64,000 nt of DNA, taken from positions 186,001-250,000 of the forward strand of contig NZ_CP194857.1 of NCBI RefSeq assembly GCF_051020515.1. The letters run 5' to 3'. A model generated the notes under the pieces. The model ran no database searches and had not been told where the DNA came from. It saw nothing but the letters and a program-made list of their open reading frames with translations. Position 1 is the stretch's first letter. Each line of letters starts with the position of its first letter. This document shows positions 17,748 through 26,403 of the stretch, one piece after another. Source of the DNA: CALKWS01 sp051020515 (GTDB lineage: Bacteria; Actinomycetota; Actinomycetes; Actinomycetales; Beutenbergiaceae). The translations under genes were made by a program, and so were the position numbers.

Positions 17748-18714
17748 GTGCCGACTCCCACTCTCCGCGAGCGCCTGGAGCGCGGGCAGGTCTGGATCTA
17801 TCTCGGCTTCGCCCTCCTCGGTCTCGGAACTGGCAGCCGGTGGCCCCAGGCCGGCCTCGCGCTGGAGATCGCGGTCTGGCCGGCGCTGGCCCTGCTGCTC
17901 TATGCCACCTTCACCCAGGTGCCGCTGCGCTCGATGGCAGCGGCTTTCGCCGATGGTCGATTTCTCGCGTCTGCGCTGGCCGGCAACTTCCTGATCATGC
18001 CGGCCCTGGTATGGCTCGTGCTGCAGTTCACCCCCGCCGACGACGCGCTGCGGCTGGGACTGCTCCTGGTGCTGCTGGTGCCGTGCACCGACTGGTTCAT
18101 CACGTTCACGCAGTTGGGTCGCGGTGACACTCCGGCCGCGATCGCGCTGACGCCGGTGAATCTCCTTCTGCAGTTCCTCCTCCTACCTGCCTACCTGTGG
18201 CTGATGGCCGGTACCCGGATCAGCGCCGCACTGGACCTCGCCGACCTGTGGCCGGCGCTGCTCGTGGTGCTCGGACCGCTGCTGGCTGCGGTGCTGACCG
18301 AGCCGGCGCTGCGCCGGCGCCGTGATGGTGAGCAGATCCGGAACATCCTGGGACACGCCCCGGTGCCCCTGCTGGGATCGGTCATCTTCGCCGTCGCCGC
18401 GGCCCACACCGATGCCGCGCTCGGGGCCGCCCACCTGGTGCCGGTCGTCGTCACCGTCGCCGCAGTCTTCCTCGCCGGCGCACTGGTGGTGGCCAGGATG
18501 AGCACCCTTCTCGTGGGCCTCGCTCCCGGCGAGGGGTCGCACGTTGGCCTTCACCCTGGCCACCCGGAACTCGTTCCTGGTGCTACCGGTGGCACTGGCG
18601 CTTCCGCCCGGGTGGGAGGTGGTGGCGCTGGTGATCGTGATCCAGGCGCTGGTGGAACTGTTCGGCATGATCGCCTGCCTGTGGCTGGTGCCCCGGCTGT
18701 TCCCCGACCGCTGA
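17748..18714 (+). CDS. BASS/ACR3-superfamily carrier (bile acid:sodium symporter type); single-base frameshift
   Basis: The corrected protein is about 321 residues with ten predicted hydrophobic segments. Landmarks include YATFTQVPL, LLVPCTDWFITFTQLGRG and, after the frame break, FTLATRNSFLVLPVALALP, which is the conserved half-helix of the arsenite/bile-acid carrier superfamily. One extra G in GGGG at 18533-18536 breaks the frame; removing it gives EGRTLAF and a stop at 18714. It is divergent from arsR-sulP, so arsenite or anion export is plausible, but the substrate is not proven. Confidence 0.78.
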
Positions 18715-18723
18715 CCCGGTCCC

Positions 18724-19678
18724 CTACCCGAACACCGCCACGCCGAGTCGATCCCGCAGCGCCACCACGGCTTCACGCAGTTCGGCCCCGCCCTCCACCC
18801 GGTAGGACAGCGGGATGCGGGCCAGCCACTCCGCGGCGTACATGTACGGGTCGCTGGTGGTCCCGCTCAGCAGGCACCCCTCGGCATGGTCATCGAGGCG
18901 GCCCATCGCCGGATGCGCCCACTGCTTCACTTCGTCCTGCGTATGGTGGAAGACCACCCGCGTCTCGAACGGCCAGCCCAGGCCGAGATTCTCTTCCAGT
19001 TCGGCCACGGGGTCCAGGTCCTGGCGCGGTTCGAACGTGAACGTGCCGGGCTGCACCTTCAAGATCCGGTCCACCCGGTAGGTGCGCACCGCGCGCACGT
19101 GGTGGGCGAAGCAGAGCAGGTACCAGCGCCCGAAGCGCACCACCACCGACCACGGGTCCACGTCGGCGTCCCACTCCCGGTCCGGGTTGCTGCGGTAGGT
19201 GATCCGGGTGCGCTGGTGCGCTGCAGCAGCGGCGATCAGCGCACTGGCGATGGCGGGGTCAGCCTGGGCCTGATAGGGATCCGGTGCAGCCGCGGCATGG
19301 GCGCGCATCTCCCCGGCCTGGCGGCCGATCGCCGGGGGTAGCGCCCGGATCACCTTGCCCAGCGCCTGGCCCACCGCGTCGTCGTCATCGGTGGCGGTGG
19401 GGTGGCTGTCCAGCACCGCCATCACCAGCGCGAGCGCCTCGAGTTCGGTGAACGTCACCGGCGGCAGCCGGGTGCCGCGGCCCAGCCGGTAGCCGCCGTA
19501 GCGGCCGCGGGTCGCTTCCACCGGGGATCCCGGCCTCGCGCAGGATGCCGATGTAGCGCCGGGCGGCGCGTTCGCTGACATCCAGCCGCTGGGCCAGCTC
19601 CTCGGCGGTCACCCCCGGGCGGGCGTGCAGGATTTCCAACGCGCGCAACGCACGGGCGGTGGGGCTCAGGTCGGTCAT
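18724..19678 (-). CDS. WYL-domain transcriptional regulator (YafY type); single-base frameshift
   Basis: The corrected protein is about 317 residues. The N-terminal winged helix reads ALRALEILHARPGVTAEELAQRL and ERAARRYIGILREAGI, and the WYL domain has DPWSVVVRFGRWYLLCFAHH followed by RTYRVDRI. One extra C in a CCCC run (plus 19523-19526) breaks the frame just after REAGIP; correcting it gives PVEATRGRYGGYRL. It is divergent from the small ORF, DinB and hydrolase genes and may control them. Confidence 0.83.
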
Positions 19679-19764
19679 CGGACCACGGTAGTACGGCATC
19701 TAAAGAAGGCGGAAGCAGATCGTCCGGAATGGCTTCTACGGTGGTAAGCAACGAAGGAGGAGTC

Positions 19765-19908
19765 ATGGAACAACTCACCAATGCCGCACTCGGCTTGCAC
19801 GTGGTGCGCACCCCGACCGACCCACCGGAGTGGGACCTGATCCGGCCGCAGAGCGCGTCGGCCCGCCACTCCGGACGTCGCCGCAGGCGCGGCACCCGCT
19901 CGGCATGA
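19765..19908 (+). CDS. Small arginine-rich protein, 47 residues
   Basis: ATG 19765 is preceded by an excellent ribosome binding site, AAGGAGGAG at 19754-19762. The protein begins MEQLTNAALGLHVVRTPTDP, has a WDLIRP segment and ends in a basic tail with five consecutive arginines. It is the first ORF divergent from the WYL regulator, 13 bp before the pentapeptide/DinB gene. I recognise no family. The strong Shine-Dalgarno is the main reason to call it; an RNA- or DNA-binding micro-protein is only a guess. Confidence 0.5.
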   Translation: MEQLTNAALGLHVVRTPTDPPEWDLIRPQSASARHSGRRRRRGTRSA

Positions 19909-19921
19909 GCGGGGCCCGGTT

Positions 19922-20727
19922 GTGACCGATCTCACCGACCGGGACCTGGCCGGCGCCAACCTGGAGCGGGTGAATCTGCGCGAGGCCCACCTGACCAGGG
20001 TCCGGTTCACCGACGCCCGGATGCGCTCGGTCGACTTCTCCGGCGCGGACATCCGCGGGTCGCTATTCGCCGGGACCCGGGTGCGCGGTGCCGAGCTGGT
20101 CGACGTCACGATCGATGGTGAACTGCGCAACGTCGTGATCAACGGCGTCGACGTCGGCCCCCTCATCGAGGCGGAACTCGACCGGCGCGAGCCCGAGCGC
20201 ACCCTCCTGCGGGCCAGCACTCCGGAGGAGTTCGGCCGGGCCTGGACCACCCTGGAGCGCCTGTGGCAGGGCACCATCGAACGCGCACGCACCTTCGATG
20301 CCGAGATCCTGCATCGCAGCGTCAATGAGGAGTGGTCCTTCATCCAGACCCTGCGCCACCTGAACTTCGCCAACGCCGCCTGGGTGGATCGGATGATCCT
20401 GGGCGAGCTCTCCCCCTGGCACCCGCTCGACCTGCCCTGGGACGAAGCGCCCGGCTGGGACGGAATCCCGTGGGACCGCCAGGCCCGTCCGACCCTGGAC
20501 GAGGTGCTGGCGGTCCGGGACCGGCGCACACCGCCTCGGTGCGCCGGGTGATCGAGGACCTGACCCCGGAGCAGTTGGAGGCGACGGTGACCCGCACCGA
20601 ACCGGGCTGGCCGCAGGCGGAGGACTTCCCGGTCAGGACCTGCCTGTGGATCGTGCTGGTCGAGCAGTGGGAGCACCGGCGGTACGCCGAACGTGACCTG
20701 GATATTCTGGCGAACGAGGAGGGATGA
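19922..20727 (+). CDS. Pentapeptide-repeat plus DinB-superfamily protein; single-base frameshift
   Basis: The corrected protein is about 268 residues. Residues 1-65 form a short right-handed pentapeptide repeat coil (DLAGANLERVNLREAHLTRV and DFSGADIRGSLFAGTRVRGA). The rest matches the DinB/YfiT-like four-helix bundle, with EEWSFIQTLRHLNFANAAWVDR and VLVEQWEHRRYAERDLDIL carrying the usual three-His pattern. One G is missing near 20523; adding it joins RD-R to AHTASVRRVIED. The function is unknown; DinB-like enzymes often act on thiol cofactors such as mycothiol. Confidence 0.78.
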
Positions 20728-20729
20728 GC

Positions 20730-21417
20730 ATGGACATCGTGTTGATCGCCGGGCTGTGGCTGGACGCGAGCGCCTGGGACGAGGTGGCCGGCGAACTTCG
20801 ACGACTCGGCCACCGCCCGCACCCGGTGGCGCTCCCGGGGCAGACCAGCGGCTCCGCCGGGCAGCAGGCCACGCTCGCCGACCAGGTCGAGGCAGTGCTG
20901 CAGGCGGTGGACGCCGCATCCGGTCAGGTGCTGGTGGTGGGGCACTCGGCCGCGTGCACCCTGGCCTGGATCGCGGCCGATGCCAGGCCGGAGGAGGTCG
21001 CCACGGTCGCGTTGATCGGCGGCTTCCCCGGCCGCTGACGGCGGCACCTACGCCGACTTCTTCGAACCCACCAACGGGCAGGTTCCCTTCCCCGGCTGGG
21101 AAGCCTTCGAGGGCCCCGACTCCGCCGACCTGGACCAGGCTGCCAAGGACCGTTTCAGCGCAGCGGCGATCCCGGTTCCGGGCACGGTGACCAAGGGGGT
21201 GGTGCACCTGCGCGATGAGCGCCGCTATGCCGTGCCGGTGGTGCTGGTGTGCCCGGAGTACAGCGCCGAGGACGCCGAGGCGTGGCTGAGGGCCGGTGAG
21301 ATGCCCGAACTGACCAAGGCCGAGCAGGTCACCTTCGTCGACATCGACTCCGGGCACTGGCCGATGCTGACCCGGCCCGGAGAACTCGCGCAGATCATCT
21401 CGACCCTGACCGGGTAG
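20730..21417 (+). CDS. Alpha/beta hydrolase; single-base frameshift
   Basis: The corrected protein is about 228 residues. It starts MDIVLIAGLWLDASAWDEV, has the nucleophile elbow VGHSAACTLAW, and a late GHWPMLTRP that supplies the catalytic His. ATG 20730 is preferred because the GAGGAGGG ribosome binding site is 7 nt upstream; ATG 20724 is too close. One extra C in CCCC at 21026-21029 stops the frame at GFPGR; removing it gives FPAADGGTYADFFEP. It directly follows the DinB gene. Substrate unknown. Confidence 0.8.
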
Positions 21418-21421
21418 GTCC

Positions 21422-22051
21422 CTAGGCGCGCGGTAGCGTGATCGCGTTGGCCACCGCGCGCCGCCGGAGGCGTTCCAGTAGCAGTATCCCTGCCGCGACC
21501 AGGGCACCTCCGGCGGGAATCGCCACCGCGGGGGCCAGATCCAGCCACGGACCGGGTACGAGCGCCGTGAGGACGCCGATTCCGGCGATGAGTGCCGCCA
21601 GCACCACCCCGCTGACCACCGGCCGGGTCACCATCACCCGGAGCAGGTCACACCGGACGACCGCCCACGCCACGGCCACGAGAACCAGGAGCACGATCCC
21701 CATCGGGGCCAGCGGCAGCCCACCTCCACCGAAGGCCTGCACCACGGCGCCCAGGAGCATGCTGACCCCGGCGTACAACAGGAGGGACGGTAGCCAGACG
21801 CCCACCCACTGGGACCCACGCAGCCTGTCGGTGTCGGGCAGGTCGAGTGCGGCCGCATAGGTCGCGGGATCACCGAATACCTCATGGATGTCACCGCCGT
21901 GCTCAGCCATGTGGGAGTCGACCTCGGCCATGGCGGCACCGATGTCCGCGCCGCTGACATCGCGGAGCCGCAGCTCGGTCATCGCCCGGGCCGCCCAGTG
22001 GCGGTCGACGTGGGGAATCCGGTCATACAGTTCATCGATCGAGGTGCTCAT
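21422..22051 (-). CDS. HAAS-domain membrane protein, PadR partner
   Basis: The product is 209 residues. The N-terminal 70 residues form a HAAS-type soluble domain (LYDRIPHVDRHWAARAMTEL and EVFGDPATYAAAL), followed by about five membrane helices. ATG 22051 overlaps the PadR stop as ATGA. PadR plus a DUF1700/HAAS membrane protein is a frequent pair in Gram-positive bacteria, thought to respond to envelope stress; this is by analogy only. Confidence 0.75.
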   Translation of the reverse strand: MSTSIDELYDRIPHVDRHWAARAMTELRLRDVSGADIGAAMAEVDSHMAEHGGDIHEVFGDPATYAAALDLPDTDRLRGSQWVGVWLPSLLLYAGVSMLLGAVVQAFGGGGLPLAPMGIVLLVLVAVAWAVVRCDLLRVMVTRPVVSGVVLAALIAGIGVLTALVPGPWLDLAPAVAIPAGGALVAAGILLLERLRRRAVANAITLPRA

Positions 22052-22404
22052 GCCGGCGCCCCTTCCTTGGCGAGCAACGTGGTGGTGATCTCGGCGAACC
22101 GGTGCCAGCGCTCGGCATCGGTCTGCAGTCGCTGCACGCCGGTCTCGGTCAGGACATAGACCTTCCGAGCCGGGCCGTTCGCGCCGGCAACCCAGTCGGT
22201 GCTGACCAGCCCGTCCCGTTCGAACCGGCCGAGCAGCGGGTAGAGCGTGCCTCCCCCGATGCTGCCCAGGCCGGCTTCCTCCAAGTGCTGGGTGATCGCG
22301 TAGCCGTGCAGTGGTGCGTGCCGCGCGATCACCTCTAGCGCGCACAGCGGAAGCGGGCCGCGAAGCCACTGCGCGGGCCACTCCTGGGTCGACGGCGTCG
22401 CCAT
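22048..22404 (-). CDS. PadR-family transcriptional regulator
   Basis: The protein is 118 residues from ATG 22404. It carries the PadR winged helix: PLPLCALEVIARHAPLHGYAITQHLEEAG, then SIGGGTLYPLLGRFERDGLV and a wing ending RKVYVLTETG. It is short, with the C-terminal helix used for dimerisation (subfamily 2). A perfect palindrome at 22419 lies 15 bp upstream, in the promoter, which suggests autorepression together with the coupled membrane protein gene. Confidence 0.88.
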   Translation of the reverse strand: MATPSTQEWPAQWLRGPLPLCALEVIARHAPLHGYAITQHLEEAGLGSIGGGTLYPLLGRFERDGLVSTDWVAGANGPARKVYVLTETGVQRLQTDAERWHRFAEITTTLLAKEGAPA

Positions 22405-22418
22405 CCCGCTAACGTAAA

Positions 22419-22432
22419 GCAACCTAGGTTGC
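22419..22432. promoter_or_regulatory. Candidate PadR operator, perfect 14-bp palindrome
   Basis: GCAACCTAGGTTGC is fully self-complementary and is placed just upstream of the padR start, 55 bp from the end of the aldo/keto reductase gene. AT-rich flanks suggest it overlaps the padR promoter. Confidence 0.6.
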
Positions 22433-22486
22433 TATGCAAGTTAGATGGCATTGCTCATCACCTTGCCGGCGTCCGCGATCGAACCC

Positions 22487-23407
22487 TCAGTCCTCGATCG
22501 TTGACGGCGGCACGCCGAGCGCCTCGATCGCGGACCAGATCTGCGCGGGCACCTCCGTGGCCAGCAACCGATCCAGTTCGACCAGCCGCTGCGGTGAACG
22601 CACGCCCACCACCGTGGAGGCGATGTGGGGGTTGCGGGCCGAGAACGCCAGCGCGGCCGCCGCGCTGGGCACCCCGTGCGCGGTGCAGACCTGCTGGAGC
22701 CTCTCCAGCCAGGCCAACAGGGCCGACGGCGCAGCCTGGTAGGCGTAGGTCGCCCCCTCCCGCGGGCCACCGGCGAGCAGCCCGCCCCCGTAGGGAGCGG
22801 CGTTCAGGACCGTCATGCCCGCGGTGGCCGCCTCGCTGATCAGGTCCGCTGCCGAGCGGTCCACGAGGGTGTAGCGGTTATGGGTGAGCAGCACGTCGAA
22901 GGCGCCGGTACGCACGAACTCGGTGAGCATCGAGGTGGGTCCGGCGGCCACGCCGATCGCACCGATCGCGCCCTGCTCACGCAGTTCCACCAGACCCTGT
23001 ACCGCACCCCCGGTGCCCATCGCCTCGGCGAAGGTGATGGTGTACGGGTCGTGCAACTGATACAGCGGCAGGGTGTCCAGCCCGAGCCTGGTGATGGACT
23101 CCTCGAAGGAGCGCATCACCCGATCCCGGTCGAAGACGCCGGTACCGGGCTCTGCGTCAGCCTTGGAGACGATCTGCTTGCCCGCCGGCACGCCACCGGC
23201 CTCGGCGATCGCCTTCCCCAGGATGAGTTCGCTGCGGCCCCCGCCATAGGCGTTGGAGGTGTCGATGAGCGTGTGCTCACTGCCCAGCAACGCCACGGCA
23301 GCACGCACCTGCGCGGCCTCGGATTCGGCGTCGTCCGGTTGCCCCAGCCCGGAGGTGCCCAGCGTGATGGCGGACGGAGTGGCCAGGGTCGGAATGTCGG
23401 GAGGCAC
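22487..23407 (-). CDS. Aldo/keto reductase family protein
   Basis: The protein is about 306 residues from GTG 23407; an ATG at 23479 would add 24 residues. AKR barrel landmarks: ITLGTSGLGQ, the DTSNAYGGGRSELILGKAI segment with catalytic Asp and Tyr, KADAEPGTGVFD with the Lys position, LYQLHDPY, and a C-terminal STVVGVRSPQRL that binds the NADPH phosphate. It resembles D-threo-aldose 1-dehydrogenase-type members. Substrate uncertain. It is divergent from the cmtR-like gene, with the latter's operator between them. Confidence 0.82.
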   Translation of the reverse strand: MPPDIPTLATPSAITLGTSGLGQPDDAESEAAQVRAAVALLGSEHTLIDTSNAYGGGRSELILGKAIAEAGGVPAGKQIVSKADAEPGTGVFDRDRVMRSFEESITRLGLDTLPLYQLHDPYTITFAEAMGTGGAVQGLVELREQGAIGAIGVAAGPTSMLTEFVRTGAFDVLLTHNRYTLVDRSAADLISEAATAGMTVLNAAPYGGGLLAGGPREGATYAYQAAPSALLAWLERLQQVCTAHGVPSAAAALAFSARNPHIASTVVGVRSPQRLVELDRLLATEVPAQIWSAIEALGVPPSTIED

Positions 23408-23500
23408 CGGTGCAGACCTTTCGTCGTGGGAGTACGGCACCGGCCAGTCTGCCAGCCCGACCCCGAGCGCTGCCGTCATCAGACGGGCGCGACAAACTAG

Positions 23501-23516
23501 TACAGTCACCGCTGTA
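23501..23516. promoter_or_regulatory. Candidate CmtR-type operator
   Basis: TACAGTCACCGCTGTA contains TACAG and CTGTA arms with a 6-bp centre; outer ACTA and TAGT flanks extend the symmetry with a one-base offset. It ends 10 bp before the GTG start of the ArsR/CmtR-like gene, the usual position for a self-regulated metal sensor. Confidence 0.55.
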
Positions 23517-23526
23517 TAGTCATCGG

Positions 23527-23883
23527 GTGCTGACTATTGCCGACCATCTCGACGTCATGAACCGGGTGGGCCGGGCCATGGCGGACCCGACCCGGTCCCG
23601 GATCCTCATGACGCTTCTGGACGCGCCGAGCTACCCGGCCGCGCTGGCCCGCGATCTCCGGCTGACCCGCTCGAACGTGTCCAACCACCTCACCTGCCTG
23701 CGCGACTGCGGCATCGTCGTCGCCGAACCGGAGGGCCGCCGGACACGGTATGAGATCGCCGATCCACACCTGGCCCGCGCCCTGACCGTCCTGATCGAGG
23801 TGACGCTGGCCGTCGATGAGGACGCACCGTGTATGGATTCCGCCTGCCCCGTCCCCGACTGCTGCGCCGCGAGGACCTCATGA
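23527..23883 (+). CDS. cmtR: ArsR/SmtB-family metal sensor, CmtR type (Cd/Pb)
   Basis: The protein is 118 residues. It has AMADPTRSRILMTLLDAPSYPAALA followed by LTRSNVSNHLTCLRDCGIVV, closely resembling mycobacterial CmtR, in which the two cysteines of the recognition helix (here in TCLRDCG) and one C-terminal cysteine bind Cd(II) or Pb(II). Extra cysteines lie in the tail (PCMDSACPVPDCCA). GTG 23527 is taken as start. Its stop overlaps the start of the CDF gene (ATGA), the gene it would be expected to derepress when metal binds. Confidence 0.85.
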   Translation: MLTIADHLDVMNRVGRAMADPTRSRILMTLLDAPSYPAALARDLRLTRSNVSNHLTCLRDCGIVVAEPEGRRTRYEIADPHLARALTVLIEVTLAVDEDAPCMDSACPVPDCCAARTS

Positions 23884-24396
23884 CCGCTGCGGTCACCGCA
23901 GCGCGCCGCACCACCCTCGATCGCCGCGTGCGCTTCATCGTCGCCTTCACCATCACCTACAACGTCCTGGAAGCCATCGTCGCGATCTGGGCCGGCGCCC
24001 GTGATCACCGACTCGGTGCTCTCCCTGACCGGAACCCCGGACGTCGACTCCTCCCCGTTGGGTATCGGCATCGCGGCTCTGAGCCTGATCGTGATGCCGG
24101 CGCTGGCCTGGCTGGAGCACCGAACCGGCCGTGAACTCTAGTCCAAGAGTGTGATGGCCGATGCCAGGCAGCTGGTGCTCTGCGTCTACCTGTCCGGCAC
24201 GGTGTTGATCGGTCTGCTGCTCAACACCCTGTTCGGCTGGGCTTGGGCCGACTCCGTCGCGGCCTTGGTGGTCGCCTTCCTGGCGATCCGTGAGGGCATC
24301 GAGGCGTGGCGCGGGGAGGTGGAGTCGCCCGTCGAGGTCCTGGAGGAGATGAACCGCGACGAACCGGCCGACCACACACGCCGTCAGCGCGACTGA
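23880..24396 (+). pseudogene. Decayed cation diffusion facilitator (CDF) metal exporter
   Basis: The N-terminus (FIVAFTITYNVLEAIVAIWAGA) and C-terminus (VLCVYLSGTVLIGLLLNTLF and FLAIREGIEAWRGE) are those of actinobacterial CDF exporters. Between them, tens of residues expected for helices 2-4 are missing, including the metal-site helix normally read as a DSVIE-type motif; only LGIGIAALSLIVMPALAWLEHRTGREL remains, in another frame. An in-frame TAG follows GREL, with SKSVMADARQ continuing beyond it. A frame change, an internal loss and a stop codon together argue for real decay, not one sequencing error. Its start overlaps cmtR by 4 bp. Confidence 0.75.
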
Positions 24397-24541
24397 GGCG
24401 GCGGAGCAGCCGGCTCCCTCCTGACCCGGCGGGAGCTCATGCGGCGTCGTGGCTGCTGAGGGGACGGGAGCCCGACGTCGATCGCAAGAACCCGCTCGAG
24501 TAGGTTCTCCGAGCACCTACTCGCCGGTCACGATCGGGCAG

Positions 24542-25024
24542 TCAGATCCGGTCGCGGCCGTCGAGGCGGCGAATGGAGAGTACCGTCGCAATGGCTGCCT
24601 GGGCTGCTTCGGCTCCCTTGTCCTCTCGCGAGTCGGGCAGCCCCGCCCGGTCCAGGGCCTGCGCCTCGTCGTCGGTGGTGAGCAGTCCGAAGCCGACTGG
24701 CACACCGGTTCGTACCGTGACGTCAGTGAGGCCGTTCGTCGCGGCTTGACAGACGTAGTCGAAGTGCGGGGTCTCCCCCCTGATCACGACGCCGAGCGCG
24801 ACGACTGCGTCCGCGCCGGCCCGAGCGGCGGCGGCAGCAGCCACCGGGAGTTCGAACGAACCGGGAACCCGCAGGAGAGTCGCGACAGCACCGGCCTCGT
24901 GCGTGGCGCGGAGGGCTCCGGCGATGAGGCCCTCCATGACCGTGGCGTGCCACTGCGCGGCGACCACCGTGACCGTGAGGCCTGCGCCGTCGGGTGTGAC
25001 GGTAGGCGCTCCCGGACCGCTCAT
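24542..25024 (-). CDS. ribH: 6,7-dimethyl-8-ribityllumazine synthase
   Basis: The product is 160 residues, the usual size. It has the conserved VPGSFELP substrate loop and GVVIRGETPHFDYVC with the catalytic His. It condenses the butanone phosphate made by RibB with the ribitylaminouracil made by RibD/RibA. It is the last gene of the rib operon and overlaps ribBA by 4 bp. Confidence 0.95.
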   Translation of the reverse strand: MSGPGAPTVTPDGAGLTVTVVAAQWHATVMEGLIAGALRATHEAGAVATLLRVPGSFELPVAAAAAARAGADAVVALGVVIRGETPHFDYVCQAATNGLTDVTVRTGVPVGFGLLTTDDEAQALDRAGLPDSREDKGAEAAQAAIATVLSIRRLDGRDRI

Positions 25025-26403
25025 GACAGGTCCTCCGTGGCGTCGGTTCCGCGTTCGGCGGGGCGGGGAGTGGTTGTGCCACCCATGCGGGCGTCCAGAC
25101 TCGGCAGATGATGGTTCATGGCCGTCCTCTTGGTTTCCAGGTAGCGATGGTTATGGGGCGTGTGACCCACGTCGAGCCCGAGCGCGGCGCTGACCTCGAT
25201 ACCGGCGTCGGTCATGCCGGTGACCTTGGCGGGGTTGTTCGTGAGCAGCCGGATCCTGCGCATCGTGAGGTCGGTGAGGATCGCCGCGGCCGCGCCGTAC
25301 TCGCGCGCCTCGGCGGGATGGCCCAGCCTGAGGTTCGCCTCGATGGTGTCGGCCCCGGCATCCTGCAGTGCGTACGCCGCGATCTTCGGGAGAAGCCCGA
25401 TGCCGCGGCCCTCGTGACCGCCGAGGTAGATCACCGCGCCGCCTTCCTTGGCAACCCGGGCCATGGCGGTGCGCAGTTGCTCCCCGCAATCACACCGCGC
25501 GGATCCGAGCGCATCCCCGGTGCGACGACACTCCGAGTGCAGGCGAACCAGTGGGTCCGGGCGCGCGGCGGTGCCGCCGTCATGAATCGGGCCGGGTGCG
25601 GTGAGGGCGAGGTGCTCATCCCCGGTGCGCAGGTCCGCATAGGCGTGAACGTCGAATACGCCGTGCGGGGTGGGCAGGCGGGCGGTCCCGCGGGCGCGGA
25701 CCCGGTTCGAGGTGTGTGCCGGTGCCGGAACCGCAGGCCGACCCTCGGCACTCCGGTAGGCGATGAGGTCTGCGATCGTGAGTAGGGCGAGGCCGTGGCG
25801 CCGCGCCAGAACCGCCGCCCGGGCACGGTTGGTCATCGTGCCGTCGTCCTCGACGAGTTCGGCGATGGCTGCCACGTCACCGACGCCGGCGAGGCGGCAC
25901 AGGTCAACAGCGGCCTCCGTGTGTCCGGGCCGCTCCAGGACGCCGCCGGGTAGGGCGCGCAGCGGGAGGACGTGACCGGGCCGGATGAGGTCGGCTGGAC
26001 CGGCGGTCGGGTCGGCGAGCACTCGCAGGGTCGTTGCGCGATCCGCCGCTGAGATGCCGGTGCCCACGCCGCCGGAGGCATCGACGGACACGGTGTACGC
26101 CGTGCCGCGTGGATCCTGGGTGCGGCGCACCATGACCGGCAGCTCCAGGTGGTCGGCCCGGTGCTCGGGAAGCGGGGCGCACAGGTAGCCCGAGGTGTGC
26201 CGGATGGTCCAGGCAACCCATGTGGTGGTGGCCGTCGCCGCGGGAAGGACGACGTCGACCTCGTCCTCCCGGTCCCGGTCGTCGGCCACGAGAACAGGGC
26301 GCCCGTCGCGCAGGCACGCCAGAGCGGCGTCGACGCGTTCCCGGTGCGCTGAAACCGCGCCACCCGAGGGCACCGATCGCGCAGGAACCTTCGCGACACT
26401 CAC
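25021..26403 (-). CDS. ribBA: Bifunctional DHBP synthase / GTP cyclohydrolase II
   Basis: The protein is 460 residues. The RibB half (about 1-215) has DREDEVDVVLPA, RHTSGYLCAPL, SAADRATTLR, RPGHVLPLRA and GHTEAAVDL. The RibA half (about 240-430) has the zinc cysteines in SECRRTGDALGSARCDCGEQ and the catalytic segment GGHEGRGIGLL. Two RibB positions differ from the usual pattern: the Gly of ExEGD is Val and the Glu of the following AE is Ala. Whether the RibB half is fully active is therefore open; the RibA half looks intact. It overlaps ribE and ribH by 4 bp each. Confidence 0.93.
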   Translation of the reverse strand: MSVAKVPARSVPSGGAVSAHRERVDAALACLRDGRPVLVADDRDREDEVDVVLPAATATTTWVAWTIRHTSGYLCAPLPEHRADHLELPVMVRRTQDPRGTAYTVSVDASGGVGTGISAADRATTLRVLADPTAGPADLIRPGHVLPLRALPGGVLERPGHTEAAVDLCRLAGVGDVAAIAELVEDDGTMTNRARAAVLARRHGLALLTIADLIAYRSAEGRPAVPAPAHTSNRVRARGTARLPTPHGVFDVHAYADLRTGDEHLALTAPGPIHDGGTAARPDPLVRLHSECRRTGDALGSARCDCGEQLRTAMARVAKEGGAVIYLGGHEGRGIGLLPKIAAYALQDAGADTIEANLRLGHPAEAREYGAAAAILTDLTMRRIRLLTNNPAKVTGMTDAGIEVSAALGLDVGHTPHNHRYLETKRTAMNHHLPSLDARMGGTTTPRPAERGTDATEDLS

